Of a stretch of DNA of 64,000 nucleotides, positions 17,356-25,651 are shown piece after piece (the first letter of the stretch is position 1; every line of letters begins with the position of its first letter). The stretch lies in contig NZ_FPAF01000001.1 in NCBI RefSeq assembly GCF_900116295.1, positions 806,001-870,000 of the forward strand. The letters are read 5' to 3'. Source of the stretch: Bacillus sp. 103mf (GTDB lineage: Bacteria > Bacillota > Bacilli > Bacillales > Bacillaceae_G). A program made the position numbers and the translations under genes. The notes below the pieces were generated by a model. It saw only the letters and a program-made list of their open reading frames with translations. It did not search any database and was not told the origin of the DNA.

Positions 17356-18750
17356 ATGGATACATTGTTAGTTAGCATAAACATCATCATTATGCTTCTA
17401 TTAGTCGGTGCGCTATATTATATGCAACGTAAACATCTTTCTTTTAATAAACGTGTATTTACTGCACTCGGACTCGGAATTATATTTGGACTTATTTTAC
17501 AATTTTTTTATAAACCAACTTCTGAAGTCATTATCCAGTCTAATAATTGGTTTAACTTAATCGGAAGTGGCTATGTTAAATTATTACAAATGATCGTTAT
17601 GCCACTTATTTTAATTTCAATTATTTCAGCGTTTACAAAATTAAAGCTAACCAATAATCTTGGCAAAATTAGCGGCCTTATTATCGGCATTTTACTTCTT
17701 ACAACTGGAATTGCGGCTGCAGTCGGAATTGCAGCAAGTGCTGGTTTTGACTTGCAGGCAACTGGCTTGCAGCAAGGAAGCGCAGAAACAGCTCGCTTAA
17801 AATTAGTACAAGAAAAATTCACTTCCATTGAGCAAACACCCATTCCACAAAAATTGTTGGAACTACTTCCTGCAAATCCATTTCTAGATTTAACAGGTGC
17901 TCGTCCAACATCAACAATTTCTGTTGTCATTTTTGCCGCATTAATTGGGATTTCCTTCTTAGGAGTGAAAAAGAAATATCCCGAACAAGCGGAACAACTT
18001 AAGAATATGCTAGATGCCGTATATGCGGTCGTCATGCGGATGGTTACATTAATTTTACGTCTTACCCCATACGGCGTACTTGCTCTAATGGCAAAAACTG
18101 TTTCAGGAAGTGATGTGCAAGCTATTTTAAAACTTGGTAATTTTGTTTTGGCATCTTACGTAGCACTTATTGTTATGTTTATTATTCACTTATTACTGAT
18201 TGCTCTTTCTGGTTTAAATCCAATGCAATATTTGAAAAAGGTATTCCCTGTTTTAACATTTGCGTTTACTTCACGCTCAAGTGCAGGTACAATGCCGTTA
18301 AATATTGAAGCGCAAAAAGAAAAACTTGGCGTTTCAGAAGGAATTGCAAACTTTGCTGCTTCCTTTGGTGTATCAATTGGTCAAAACGGATGTGCTGGTA
18401 TTTATCCTGCAATGCTTGCCATGATGGTCGCGCCAACAGTTGGCATCGACCCATTACAGCCGCAATTTATCTTAACGTTAATCGCTGTTGTTGCAATTAG
18501 TTCATTCGGCGTTGCTGGTGTCGGAGGCGGAGCAACATTTGCAGCACTCATCGTACTTTCTACTATGAACTTACCAATTGAAATTGTCGCTCTATTAATC
18601 TCTGTTGAACCATTAATTGATATGGGACGCACAGCTTTAAACGTGAGCGGCTCTATGACAGCTGGTCTTATTTCTAGCAAATGGCTTGGAGAGTTAGATG
18701 TATATGCGTACAATGAAGCAGTCAATAAAGCTGAAGAAGTTGCATTATAA
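17356..18750 (+). CDS. tcyP: Sodium/L-cystine symporter TcyP
   Basis: 464 aa dicarboxylate/amino acid:cation symporter (DAACS) with about nine hydrophobic segments. It carries the serine-rich re-entrant loop SRSSAGTMP, the second hairpin (FGVAGVGGGAT) and the helix 8 motif GRTALNVSG. Length and N-terminus fit the TcyP cystine carriers rather than glutamate carriers. AAGGAGG precedes the ATG. No T-box or S-box is seen upstream. Other DAACS substrates cannot be excluded from sequence. Confidence 0.88.
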   Translation: MDTLLVSINIIIMLLLVGALYYMQRKHLSFNKRVFTALGLGIIFGLILQFFYKPTSEVIIQSNNWFNLIGSGYVKLLQMIVMPLILISIISAFTKLKLTNNLGKISGLIIGILLLTTGIAAAVGIAASAGFDLQATGLQQGSAETARLKLVQEKFTSIEQTPIPQKLLELLPANPFLDLTGARPTSTISVVIFAALIGISFLGVKKKYPEQAEQLKNMLDAVYAVVMRMVTLILRLTPYGVLALMAKTVSGSDVQAILKLGNFVLASYVALIVMFIIHLLLIALSGLNPMQYLKKVFPVLTFAFTSRSSAGTMPLNIEAQKEKLGVSEGIANFAASFGVSIGQNGCAGIYPAMLAMMVAPTVGIDPLQPQFILTLIAVVAISSFGVAGVGGGATFAALIVLSTMNLPIEIVALLISVEPLIDMGRTALNVSGSMTAGLISSKWLGELDVYAYNEAVNKAEEVAL

Positions 18751-18754
18751 GAAA

Positions 18755-18786
18755 GAAAACACCCTGGATTGCCAGGGTGTTTTCTT
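18755..18786 (+). terminator. Terminator of tcyP
   Basis: GAAAACACCCTGG / CCAGGGTGTTTTC perfect stem, 4-base loop, then TTAT. Confidence 0.9.
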
Positions 18787-18876
18787 ATAATGACACAAAC
18801 CTTCTCACTTTTAGATGTTAGTTAAAATGAAAATCATATGTTTAAGCTTCACTACATCAACTTATAGAAAAGACTT

Positions 18877-19053
18877 TTTATCCCACTATTCGTGGGCAGT
18901 AATACTCCCACCTCAAAATTCAGTAAAGCATTGTCCAGCTCCAGTGGCTAGAATGTTCGGTGGGAGATAAACTGCTGGCATGCGCCCGATTGGTGAGGGC
19001 TGATAATCAGTGGGGGATGAAGAAAACCCCCACTGATTAAAGTTTCACTTTAT
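18877..19053 (-). repeat. bcr1-like repeat with a foreign insert
   Basis: TTTAT at both edges (18877-18881 and 19049-19053). The left end, hairpin and right end match the other copies. The middle carries extra sequence including GTCCAGCTCCAGTGGCTAG, which resembles the start of repeat family C at 63559. The left end faces the gene ending at 19083, 30 bp away. Confidence 0.85.
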
Positions 19054-19082
19054 GACCTTCAATATCATACACAGCTATTGTT

Positions 19083-19301
19083 TTATAAATAACCTTGCTC
19101 TTCACACCAATCATGAAATTGCCGAACATCTACATCAATTAAAACAATATCTTTTAATTCAATATCAATATCCATACCGTCAATTACAATCACATATTTT
19201 GCACTGTTCTCCGCACTATCTCGTTTTATGATTCCTATTTGATTTCGATGCGGTCCATCTTTTACATATGCTTTTTGTCCTGTAATATCAAAGTTCAACA
19301 T
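19083..19301 (-). CDS. Small acidic protein, unknown
   Basis: 72 aa from the ATG at 19301 with GAGG five bases upstream. Upstream in-frame starts (GTG 19325, ATG 19316) have poorer spacing. It begins MLNFDITGQKAYVKDGPHRN and ends CEEQGYL, with a run of alternating Ile/Val and Asp/Glu that suggests a small beta-barrel. No family recognised. A bcr1-like repeat lies 30 bp behind the stop. Confidence 0.6.
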   Translation of the reverse strand: MLNFDITGQKAYVKDGPHRNQIGIIKRDSAENSAKYVIVIDGMDIDIELKDIVLIDVDVRQFHDWCEEQGYL

Positions 19302-19483
19302 CTTCACCTCTTTCATTTGCTCCACTTATCTATGTATATGATGAAACAGTGAAAGAGTACTCTACTTTTTTGCTTTATTACAATTATTTTTCATTTATTT
19401 TAATTTTATAAAATATACATAAAAATTCGTGTTAGAAATGAATTGATAGCGCTTTCTTAAATGGACTCATGTTATACTAATAC

Positions 19484-19623
19484 AGTGAAATCGCCATCAA
19501 AAGGTGGCTTCACTAATGGTCATTTTCATACATCGTTTTTTACGGGCATTTATTCTTCACAATCTTTTTGGCTTTCTCACAGTCTTAAGGTGAAGGGCTT
19601 ACTGTCCGTTAAAGCGGGATAAA
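19484..19623 (+). repeat. Diverged bcr1-like repeat
   Basis: AGTGAAATCGCCATC, TTACGGGCA, TTGGCTTTCTCACAGTCTTA, GGGCTTACTGTCCGTTAAAG and GCGGGATAAA follow the order of the full copy at 38724, but with many changes. The left hairpin is largely gone. It occupies the upstream region of the gene at 19650. The remainder of the 19302-19649 gap is AT-rich and shows nothing. Confidence 0.7.
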
Positions 19624-19649
19624 GTCGAAATTCTTAAAGAGGAAAAACA

Positions 19650-19952
19650 ATGAATACAGTAATAATTACAAAAATCATCGAAACGTTAAAATCATATGGA
19701 TTTCAAAATGTAACATATTGTGAAAAAACAAAACAATATCTATTTCAAAATGTAACAGATATTATGAGTGGCTATGCGGAAATTACCTATAGTGCTCAAT
19801 TTGAAAAGTTCAGCGTGCACATTCATCCTATCGAAACGCATCACCTTACAGAATTGCATGAAGTCGAAAAGCATATACAATCTTGCATCCGAAAGGTTGA
19901 GTATTTAAATACGATCATTGAAAGTAATATATATAAGTTAAAAATAACATAA
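19650..19952 (+). CDS. Unknown protein with repeat-derived C-terminus
   Basis: 100 aa, AAAGAGG eight bases before the ATG. It begins MNTVIITKIIETLKSYGFQN. No motif or membrane segment recognised. The upstream region is a diverged bcr1-like element. The last eight codons (encoding NIYKLKIT) and the stop lie in the left end of a family A repeat, so both borders of the gene are repeat DNA. It may be a remnant of a longer gene. Confidence 0.55.
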   Translation: MNTVIITKIIETLKSYGFQNVTYCEKTKQYLFQNVTDIMSGYAEITYSAQFEKFSVHIHPIETHHLTELHEVEKHIQSCIRKVEYLNTIIESNIYKLKIT

Positions 19953-20126
19953 ACCCCCTTTCTTTTTATGGGAGGACAAGAGCATCTGGCCGTGCATAGA
20001 AGCGGTCAGGGTCTTTTCCTGCCACATGCGAGGTTAAAACAAAAGGGAGCAAGCGAGTTCAGGTCATGTTGTATTCTGCATAGCAGCGACTTATATGTGA
20101 AAAAATTAAAAAGGATTTATATAAAA
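19927..20126 (+). repeat. Dispersed repeat family A, full-length copy
   Basis: Diverged left end (ATATATAAGTTAAAAATAAC) overlapping the stop of the gene at 19650. Then the core (GAGCATCTGGCCGTGCATAG), CCTGCCACATGCGA, TTCTGCATAGCAGCGACTTA and the right end GGATTTATATAAAA. Confidence 0.85.
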
Positions 20127-20151
20127 ACGTAGAACATACAATTATTCTGTA

Positions 20152-20182
20152 AAAAAGAACGTGCTAAGCACGTTCTTTTTTA
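20152..20182 (-). terminator. Terminator of the NDT-like/HD/acidic-protein operon
   Basis: AAAAGAACGTGC / GCACGTTCTTTT stem with T run on the minus strand, overlapping the stop at 20180. Confidence 0.88.
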
Positions 20183-20671
20183 TACATTCATATTTTCTTT
20201 AATCTTAAGACCTGTCACATTCTCTAATAATTCAATCGCTTCTTCTAATGTCATATCAAAAATCGTTTGCTTATCTTCTACATAAGGGAATTTTGGGAAA
20301 CGCTTCTCTAACTTTTTCACTGCATCAGCTGAAAACATCGCACTATCCACATGAAATTCTGCTTCTAATAACACGATATAGTCTAATGATTGAAACCCTA
20401 AGCCATTCAAAAAGGTAATGAATTTCTCTTTTGGCTGCGACGACATAAAAACATTACGCTCAAGTTCATAAAATAATTCTTCACCTAAAATCTCTTCTAG
20501 TTCCTCATCATGTTCACGATTGATAATCTCTTCGTACCCATAATCATCGACGAGTTCTTCTGCTTCTTCGCCGTCTTCAAATAGTAATTGTGCTAAAGTT
20601 GCACCTTTCTTATATTCACTTTGCTGTATAACTGTTAAAAAGTTTGTTTTCCATCCTTGTTCTACATTCAT
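20180..20671 (-). CDS. Acidic protein of unknown function in NDT-like/HD operon
   Basis: 163 aa. It begins MNVEQGWKTNFLTVIQQSEY. Residues 30-75 are strongly acidic (EDGEEAEELVDDYGYEE and HDEELEEILGEE). The C-terminal half looks helical. No membrane segment and no family recognised. It follows the HD-domain gene by 15 bp with its own AAAGGAG, and shares the terminator. It is the third gene of a compact operon with an NDT-like enzyme and an HD hydrolase. Confidence 0.75.
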   Translation of the reverse strand: MNVEQGWKTNFLTVIQQSEYKKGATLAQLLFEDGEEAEELVDDYGYEEIINREHDEELEEILGEELFYELERNVFMSSQPKEKFITFLNGLGFQSLDYIVLLEAEFHVDSAMFSADAVKKLEKRFPKFPYVEDKQTIFDMTLEEAIELLENVTGLKIKENMNV

Positions 20672-20686
20672 ATTTTATAACTCCTT

Positions 20687-21667
20687 TTATACACTCTTTA
20701 TTTTTACATATATGTTTTGTTTCAATTGCTTTTTCGCTTTCTCATTACACTGTTTAACAAATGGAGATGCGACAGACGCTCTTTGCATCATGTCATTTAT
20801 ATAAATGAGCGGATCAATTAATCGTTCTTTTCCCCCCTTATAACAAATGTCGTACTCTGTGTCACTCTCTTCCAATACTACTTTCGAATGTAGCGAACTC
20901 AGCATCTTATCAATTACACAATCTCCGCAATTTCGTAATAGATGTAACACCGTTTCATCGTCAGTTGAAAAATCTGATAGGTGTATAATATTCTTTTGCA
21001 GCGCCTCTTTTAACACCTTTGTTAATATATAATAACCATACGAATTCAACGGATGCAAAAAGAAATCAATCGTTTCTTTGTAATAAGCTTCTGTAAACCA
21101 TTCTGCTGCCTGTACAGATTGTAAACAGATTTGCCCATTATGAACTGTTACATCTTCTAAAAAAGAACACATTTCTTGCTTTGAAATCATTCCATATGTA
21201 TATAAATCCCGTAACGTATAGTCTATACGATCTGCACATAAATTCGGAAGAGGTTGCTCTAACAACGTCCATTGTTCCCATTTCTCAATCATTCTATAAT
21301 CATAGCCATATCTCTGCAAAATAGATGGGATATCTGAAGCTTCAATAACATTCATAAAAATTTGTTCATGATAATCCTCATCTTGCTCTTCTAATACATG
21401 ATCTACAATGTGGGAAAATGCTGTATGAGATACATCATGAAGCAATGCCGCAATTTGTTCTTCTACACTACCACCTAACATTTTCACAAGAATCATAACA
21501 CCGACAGAGTGCTCATAACGTGTTACGTTCCACGTTGGATTCACAAGAAAGCTTGCACCGCCTTGATGAATCTTCTGTAAACGCTGTACTGCCTTTGATT
21601 GCAATAGTTCCGCAAGCACATCATCTATATCATGTTCACCGTATATAGGATCATGAATTGTAATCAT
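20687..21667 (-). CDS. HD-superfamily phosphohydrolase
   Basis: 326 aa. Metal-binding HD motifs: His in RYEHSVGV (about residues 50-57), HD in ALLHDVSHTAFSH (about 75-87) and a later Asp in LCADRIDYTLRD. This arrangement is that of the dGTPase/SAMHD-related branch, which hydrolyses nucleotides, but the substrate cannot be read from sequence. The ATG overlaps the stop of the NDT-like gene by 4 bp (ATGA), so the two are probably translated together. Confidence 0.85.
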   Translation of the reverse strand: MITIHDPIYGEHDIDDVLAELLQSKAVQRLQKIHQGGASFLVNPTWNVTRYEHSVGVMILVKMLGGSVEEQIAALLHDVSHTAFSHIVDHVLEEQDEDYHEQIFMNVIEASDIPSILQRYGYDYRMIEKWEQWTLLEQPLPNLCADRIDYTLRDLYTYGMISKQEMCSFLEDVTVHNGQICLQSVQAAEWFTEAYYKETIDFFLHPLNSYGYYILTKVLKEALQKNIIHLSDFSTDDETVLHLLRNCGDCVIDKMLSSLHSKVVLEESDTEYDICYKGGKERLIDPLIYINDMMQRASVASPFVKQCNEKAKKQLKQNIYVKIKSV

Positions 21668-22041
21668 ACCCCTGCCCCCTCTAACACTTGTTTAATAAAT
21701 CCATCTAGGTTATCTTCAACGATACGCACTTCCGGTAAATGGTAAAATGTTGTATCCAAAGGACTGTTTCCTTTATACACAAATATTTTCTTTCCCCAAG
21801 CAAGTGCCATTCCGAATTCTGTATGACTTCCTTTTCCTCCATTTAATAAAAGCAGAAAAACGTCTGCGTCTCGTACGGCTTGTTTTTCTGCTTGTCCAAT
21901 ACTTTCTAATTCTAATCTATTTGTCGCTTTTTCATTTTTTTTCCAATCATATGTATGAATCCACCCTGCTTGTTTCAATTTATTAGCTACAATGTGGACA
22001 ATATGTTTATTTGTAAAGGTTGAAGCGATGTAAAATTTCAT
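21664..22041 (-). CDS. Nucleoside 2-deoxyribosyltransferase-like protein
   Basis: 125 aa from the ATG at 22041 (AAGGAGAGAGG upstream). It begins MKFYIASTFTNKHIVHIVAN, a Rossmann-like start. It has ADVFLLLLNGGKGSHTEFG and MALAWGKKIFVY, matching the D-x-x-x-(13)-G-x-x-x-E-x-G-x-A-x-x-x-GK pattern of nucleoside 2-deoxyribosyltransferase and related SLOG/MTH538-like folds. The conserved Glu is present. It may bind or cleave nucleosides or nucleotides. Directly coupled to the HD hydrolase gene. Confidence 0.8.
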   Translation of the reverse strand: MKFYIASTFTNKHIVHIVANKLKQAGWIHTYDWKKNEKATNRLELESIGQAEKQAVRDADVFLLLLNGGKGSHTEFGMALAWGKKIFVYKGNSPLDTTFYHLPEVRIVEDNLDGFIKQVLEGAGV

Positions 22042-22099
22042 GCTACCTCTCTCCTTCATATGCAAAAATAGGTAGAAAAATCTTAGGGGAAAAGGACAT

Positions 22100-22282
22100 T
22101 TACAATTCTCTATTTACTTTTTTATCAATTTTATCATTTAACATATCTAATTCAGCTGTAATTTCTGATTTTTCTAATTTTCGTTCTTGTGAAAAATTCC
22201 GTCCCATATAAACTATAATACTACCAATATACAATACTAAACAAACAACTAGAGCAATATTTTCATAGAGACTTAGCCCCAA
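22100..22282 (-). CDS. Small single-helix membrane protein, unknown
   Basis: 60 aa from a TTG at 22282, which has AGGAG eight bases upstream. An ATG at 22303 lacks a binding site. One hydrophobic segment (about residues 9-27) is followed by a charged, probably coiled tail (about 30-60) ending KKVNREL. It precedes the NDT-like/HD operon by about 60 bp on the same strand. Not recognised. Confidence 0.55.
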   Translation of the reverse strand: MGLSLYENIALVVCLVLYIGSIIVYMGRNFSQERKLEKSEITAELDMLNDKIDKKVNREL

Positions 22283-22361
22283 CGTAGTCACTCCTAATCT
22301 CATCCGTATTTACACGCGTCAACAATTAGAATTTCCCTGTCAAATCTATGTTATTGTAACA

Positions 22362-22505
22362 TAAAGTGAAACTTCCGTCAGTGGGGGTTTTCTCCATCCC
22401 CCACTGACGGAAAGCCCGCCCAATCGGGCTTTTACGGGCAGTTCTTCTTTGCTTCTCTCTGAATCTTGAGGCGGGGGTCTTACTGCCCACAAATAGCGGG
22501 ATAAA
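22362..22505 (+). repeat. bcr1-like repeat, near full length
   Basis: ATAAA at both edges (22362-22366 and 22501-22505). Left end ATAAAGTGAAACTTCC, a long hairpin of CGTCAGTGGGGG / CCCCCACTGACG, then CAATCGGGCTTTTACGGGC, CTCTCTGAATCTTGAGGC and GCGGGATAAA. Confidence 0.92.
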
Positions 22506-22524
22506 GTATGCTGTTATCTCTATC

Positions 22525-22558
22525 TTAAAAAGCAATCCTAAATGGATTGCTTTTTTTA
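22525..22558 (-). terminator. Terminator of the DUF2339 gene
   Basis: AGCAATCC / GGATTGCT stem with AAAAAAA/TTTTT flanks, directly behind the stop at 22559. Effective on both strands. Confidence 0.85.
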
Positions 22559-24286
22559 CTACTCACCTTTTTCTTTCGAGAAAAACATTCTAGAAATAAC
22601 AATCCCTAGCCCACCAATAAGTAAGAATAATACTGCACGAATCATCATTGATACTTCTGGTAAATCTAAGAGGAATAACTTAATCACTGTCACAACTAAC
22701 ACAACTAATCCGGCGTATAATATTTCATTCATTCCTCTATTACGTCCAAACCAAACTGAAACTAAAGCATATATCATCCATAAAAGAGAGACAAATACAC
22801 TGATAATACTTCCGTCTGTTGAAAGAACCTCTCCTATCCTAGTAATCGTAATAAATACAAGCACCATAAAGCCATATAACGTAATCGAATACACATATTT
22901 CCCAAAATGTTGCAACATTGGTTTCACTTTCATCATTCCATAATAAAATGTTCCAACTAAAATGAGATGGGCTACAAAAGCTGCTGACATAAATGTCTCA
23001 AATGGACTAACAAGCGTTTGCAACATACCGATTTCATAAATAAATGCACTGATATAAAACTTGATTTCTTGTTTTAATTTCGCAGAAGTAACGATACCTA
23101 AAAACCCTTGTAACATCAATACAATTGCTCCATTCACTAAACTAAATTCATATAAAATCGCTAAACTAAACGACCCCATCGCAAAACCAAATAAAAGATC
23201 TGTAAATAACGATTTTTTATTTTTCATATAGTCAGCTACAAACATTACAGTGTGTACAATTGTACTAATTAGCAATCCCCATGTTGTAAAATCTGGAATT
23301 TTTACAATTGCCATAATAAAGAAGATTGCATTGGCACTAAACAAAGCCATTCTAGGTTGATAAATAAAACTTCGATCAATAAACATATGCCAAAAAAGTA
23401 GAATATGAATGAATCCATAAACAATTGTTAATTGTACCTGCAAATTCCCTAGTAACATGGTCATAATTACAAAAAAGACAAACGTTACAAGTACAGAAAC
23501 AGAGTAAGATACCATATATAAATATTGATAGCGATTTTTATACGCATACCATAATAAACTCATCGTTAACACTGTTTCATATCCAAAGAAAATGTAAGAA
23601 TTAGGTGTTGTACTATTTAATAAGAACGGTACAAAAAAGGCTCCTACAGATACAAATATAGCGAGATATTCTGATTGATATCGCTTAGCTAAATAGATAC
23701 CGAGTGTAATCCAAATAATGTTGAATATAAATGCAATGCTTGCCGGAAAGAAATGATACAAATAATGCGCAGCGAATGTCGTTAAAACAATGCCTGTAAT
23801 GCTTCCTCCAGCTAACACTAAACCTAACGCTTGACGTTCTTTTTTTATTTGTATGTCACCTACATAATACAAAGCAACTGATAATGCTACGCCAAATACA
23901 ATACGAATTGCTGGAGTAAGTAATCCTGCATCTACTCCCGCTTTAAATAGCCAAATTACCCCAAGCAGCATAATGGCAACGAAAATACGTGGTAGCCATG
24001 TTTGACAAAATTTTATAATGTCAAATGGTTCAGACTTAAATGCAGATATATCTACCTGCTTTATCTCCGGTTCCTTCACACTTTCTTGGCTAATGACTCT
24101 TTCTTCTTGTCGTACATTTTGCACAGGGATACTAACTTCTTGTTTCTTCTCAATAGGTTCCTTTATTTGTTGAACTCTTTCTTCGTCCATTGCTCTTTGC
24201 TGTGCTTTTAACTCATAGAGCGTCTCCTGCAATGTATCAATTGCTGTTTCTAGAGCTTCTATTTTTTTGTTCAAATCTTGCTTCAT
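22559..24286 (-). CDS. DUF2339 family polytopic membrane protein
   Basis: 575 aa. Residues 1-70 form a charged coiled coil (LNKKIEALETAIDTLQETL). From about residue 95 there are 14 or more hydrophobic segments to the C-terminus. This coiled coil plus many-helix layout is that of DUF2339, whose function is unknown. A GGGGGGAG binding site precedes the ATG. A single-gene unit with its own terminator. Confidence 0.85.
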   Translation of the reverse strand: MKQDLNKKIEALETAIDTLQETLYELKAQQRAMDEERVQQIKEPIEKKQEVSIPVQNVRQEERVISQESVKEPEIKQVDISAFKSEPFDIIKFCQTWLPRIFVAIMLLGVIWLFKAGVDAGLLTPAIRIVFGVALSVALYYVGDIQIKKERQALGLVLAGGSITGIVLTTFAAHYLYHFFPASIAFIFNIIWITLGIYLAKRYQSEYLAIFVSVGAFFVPFLLNSTTPNSYIFFGYETVLTMSLLWYAYKNRYQYLYMVSYSVSVLVTFVFFVIMTMLLGNLQVQLTIVYGFIHILLFWHMFIDRSFIYQPRMALFSANAIFFIMAIVKIPDFTTWGLLISTIVHTVMFVADYMKNKKSLFTDLLFGFAMGSFSLAILYEFSLVNGAIVLMLQGFLGIVTSAKLKQEIKFYISAFIYEIGMLQTLVSPFETFMSAAFVAHLILVGTFYYGMMKVKPMLQHFGKYVYSITLYGFMVLVFITITRIGEVLSTDGSIISVFVSLLWMIYALVSVWFGRNRGMNEILYAGLVVLVVTVIKLFLLDLPEVSMMIRAVLFLLIGGLGIVISRMFFSKEKGE

Positions 24287-24530
24287 TTTCTCCCCCCTCT
24301 AATCATGTCGCTAAATAGAAATACGCCTATAATTAGTTAAATTTCCAATTAACTACATCATACTATTAGTTTATTCATTTTTTAAGAGAATTTTTCCTGA
24401 TATTCTCCAATTTCTGCTATTATAGTAACAAATAGCATTTCCATTCGATTTTTAAGCTTAACTAGAAAATATTGTTTATAGGCGAATTAGATTAAGTAAA
24501 AAAGGTGTTAACAGCTTTCCAAACAGCCCC

Positions 24531-24563
24531 AAAAGCATGATTTCTATGAAATCATGCTTTTGT
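24531..24563 (-). terminator. Terminator overlapping the murG stop
   Basis: AAAAGCATGATTT / AAATCATGCTTTT perfect stem with a 5-base loop. The murG TGA stop lies in the stem. The remaining 24287-24530 gap is AT-rich and shows no feature. Confidence 0.88.
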
Positions 24564-25610
24564 TACATAATCAATAATCGTTTGCAAGGCCTCTTGTCCG
24601 CTATATTGCTGCATCGATCTTTTATACTGCAAACGATTTTTATACAGTTCTTCTACATATTCAATTAGCAAAGTTTCTGTTATGTCTTCTTCAAATAACA
24701 CACGTCCATATCCTTGTTTTTCAAAAGACTGTCCGTTTAAAATTTGATCCCCTCGGCTCGAAGATTTCGGAAGAGGAATTAATAACATTGGCTTTTGTAA
24801 TGTTAAAAACTCAAAAATTGCATTGGATCCTGCACGAGAAATGACAATATCGGTTGCCGCTAATATATCAGGAAGTTCATCGTGAACATATTCAAACTGC
24901 TTGTATCCCGGTGTATTCTCAAGTTTTTCGTCCATATTGCCTTTCCCGCACAAATGAACAATTTGATAGTTTTGCAGGAGGTTCGGTAATGCACCGCGCA
25001 CTGCTTCATTAATGCGCCGTGCTCCTAAGCTGCCTCCCATAACCGTAATAACTGGTTTTGATGCAGTGAATCGTAAAAATTGCAGTCCTTTGTTTCGACT
25101 TCCCTGCAATACCTCTTCTCGCACAGGTGAACCAGTAAATACTGTTTTTTCTTTCGGTAAATGTTTTTTCGCTTCTTCAAACGTAACAAATATTTTCGAA
25201 GCAAAGCGAAGAGCAATTTTATTTGCAAGTCCAGGCGTCATATCAGACTCGTGTAAAAAAACAGGAACACGGTTTAGCCACGCTCCAATTACAACTGGTA
25301 CAGACACAAAGCCGCCTTTTGAAAAAATAACATCCGGTTTTAACTTTCGAATAAGGAAATACGCATCCATAACCCCTTTCATAACAAGAAAGGGGTCTTT
25401 TATATTTTTTAAATCAAAATAACGGCGAAGCTTTCCGCTCGCTATTCCATAATAAGAAATCCCTTCTTTTTCAATAATCGTCTTTTCGATTCCATTATGT
25501 GAACCAATATAACACACCTTCCAACCGCTCTTTTGAAAATGTGGTATAAGTGCTAAGTTCGGCGTAACGTGACCAGCAGAACCTCCGCCTGTAAATATAA
25601 TCGTCTTCAC
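24552..25610 (-). CDS. murG: UDP-GlcNAc:lipid I N-acetylglucosaminyltransferase (MurG family)
   Basis: 352 aa, GTG start. Adds GlcNAc to undecaprenyl-pyrophosphoryl-MurNAc-pentapeptide to make lipid II at the inner membrane face. It has the glycine loop [11 protein letters not shown] (residues 8-18), [12 protein letters not shown] and the nucleotide-binding [10 protein letters not shown] and [12 protein letters not shown] motifs. It is not in a dcw cell-wall cluster; it follows metH by 41 bp, so this may be a second MurG of the genome. The binding site (AAGGAG) is 13 bases from the GTG, which is long. Confidence 0.92.
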   Translation of the reverse strand: MKTIIFTGGGSAGHVTPNLALIPHFQKSGWKVCYIGSHNGIEKTIIEKEGISYYGIASGKLRRYFDLKNIKDPFLVMKGVMDAYFLIRKLKPDVIFSKGGFVSVPVVIGAWLNRVPVFLHESDMTPGLANKIALRFASKIFVTFEEAKKHLPKEKTVFTGSPVREEVLQGSRNKGLQFLRFTASKPVITVMGGSLGARRINEAVRGALPNLLQNYQIVHLCGKGNMDEKLENTPGYKQFEYVHDELPDILAATDIVISRAGSNAIFEFLTLQKPMLLIPLPKSSSRGDQILNGQSFEKQGYGRVLFEEDITETLLIEYVEELYKNRLQYKRSMQQYSGQEALQTIIDYVTKA

Positions 25611-25651
25611 AGTATGTCTATGTCTCCTTTTAGTAAAAGTTTTACTTTTAA

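Noticed and set aside
25012-25422. 136-aa plus-strand frame opposite murG
   Set aside because: It lies fully antisense to a well-supported gene, with no start signals and no known family.
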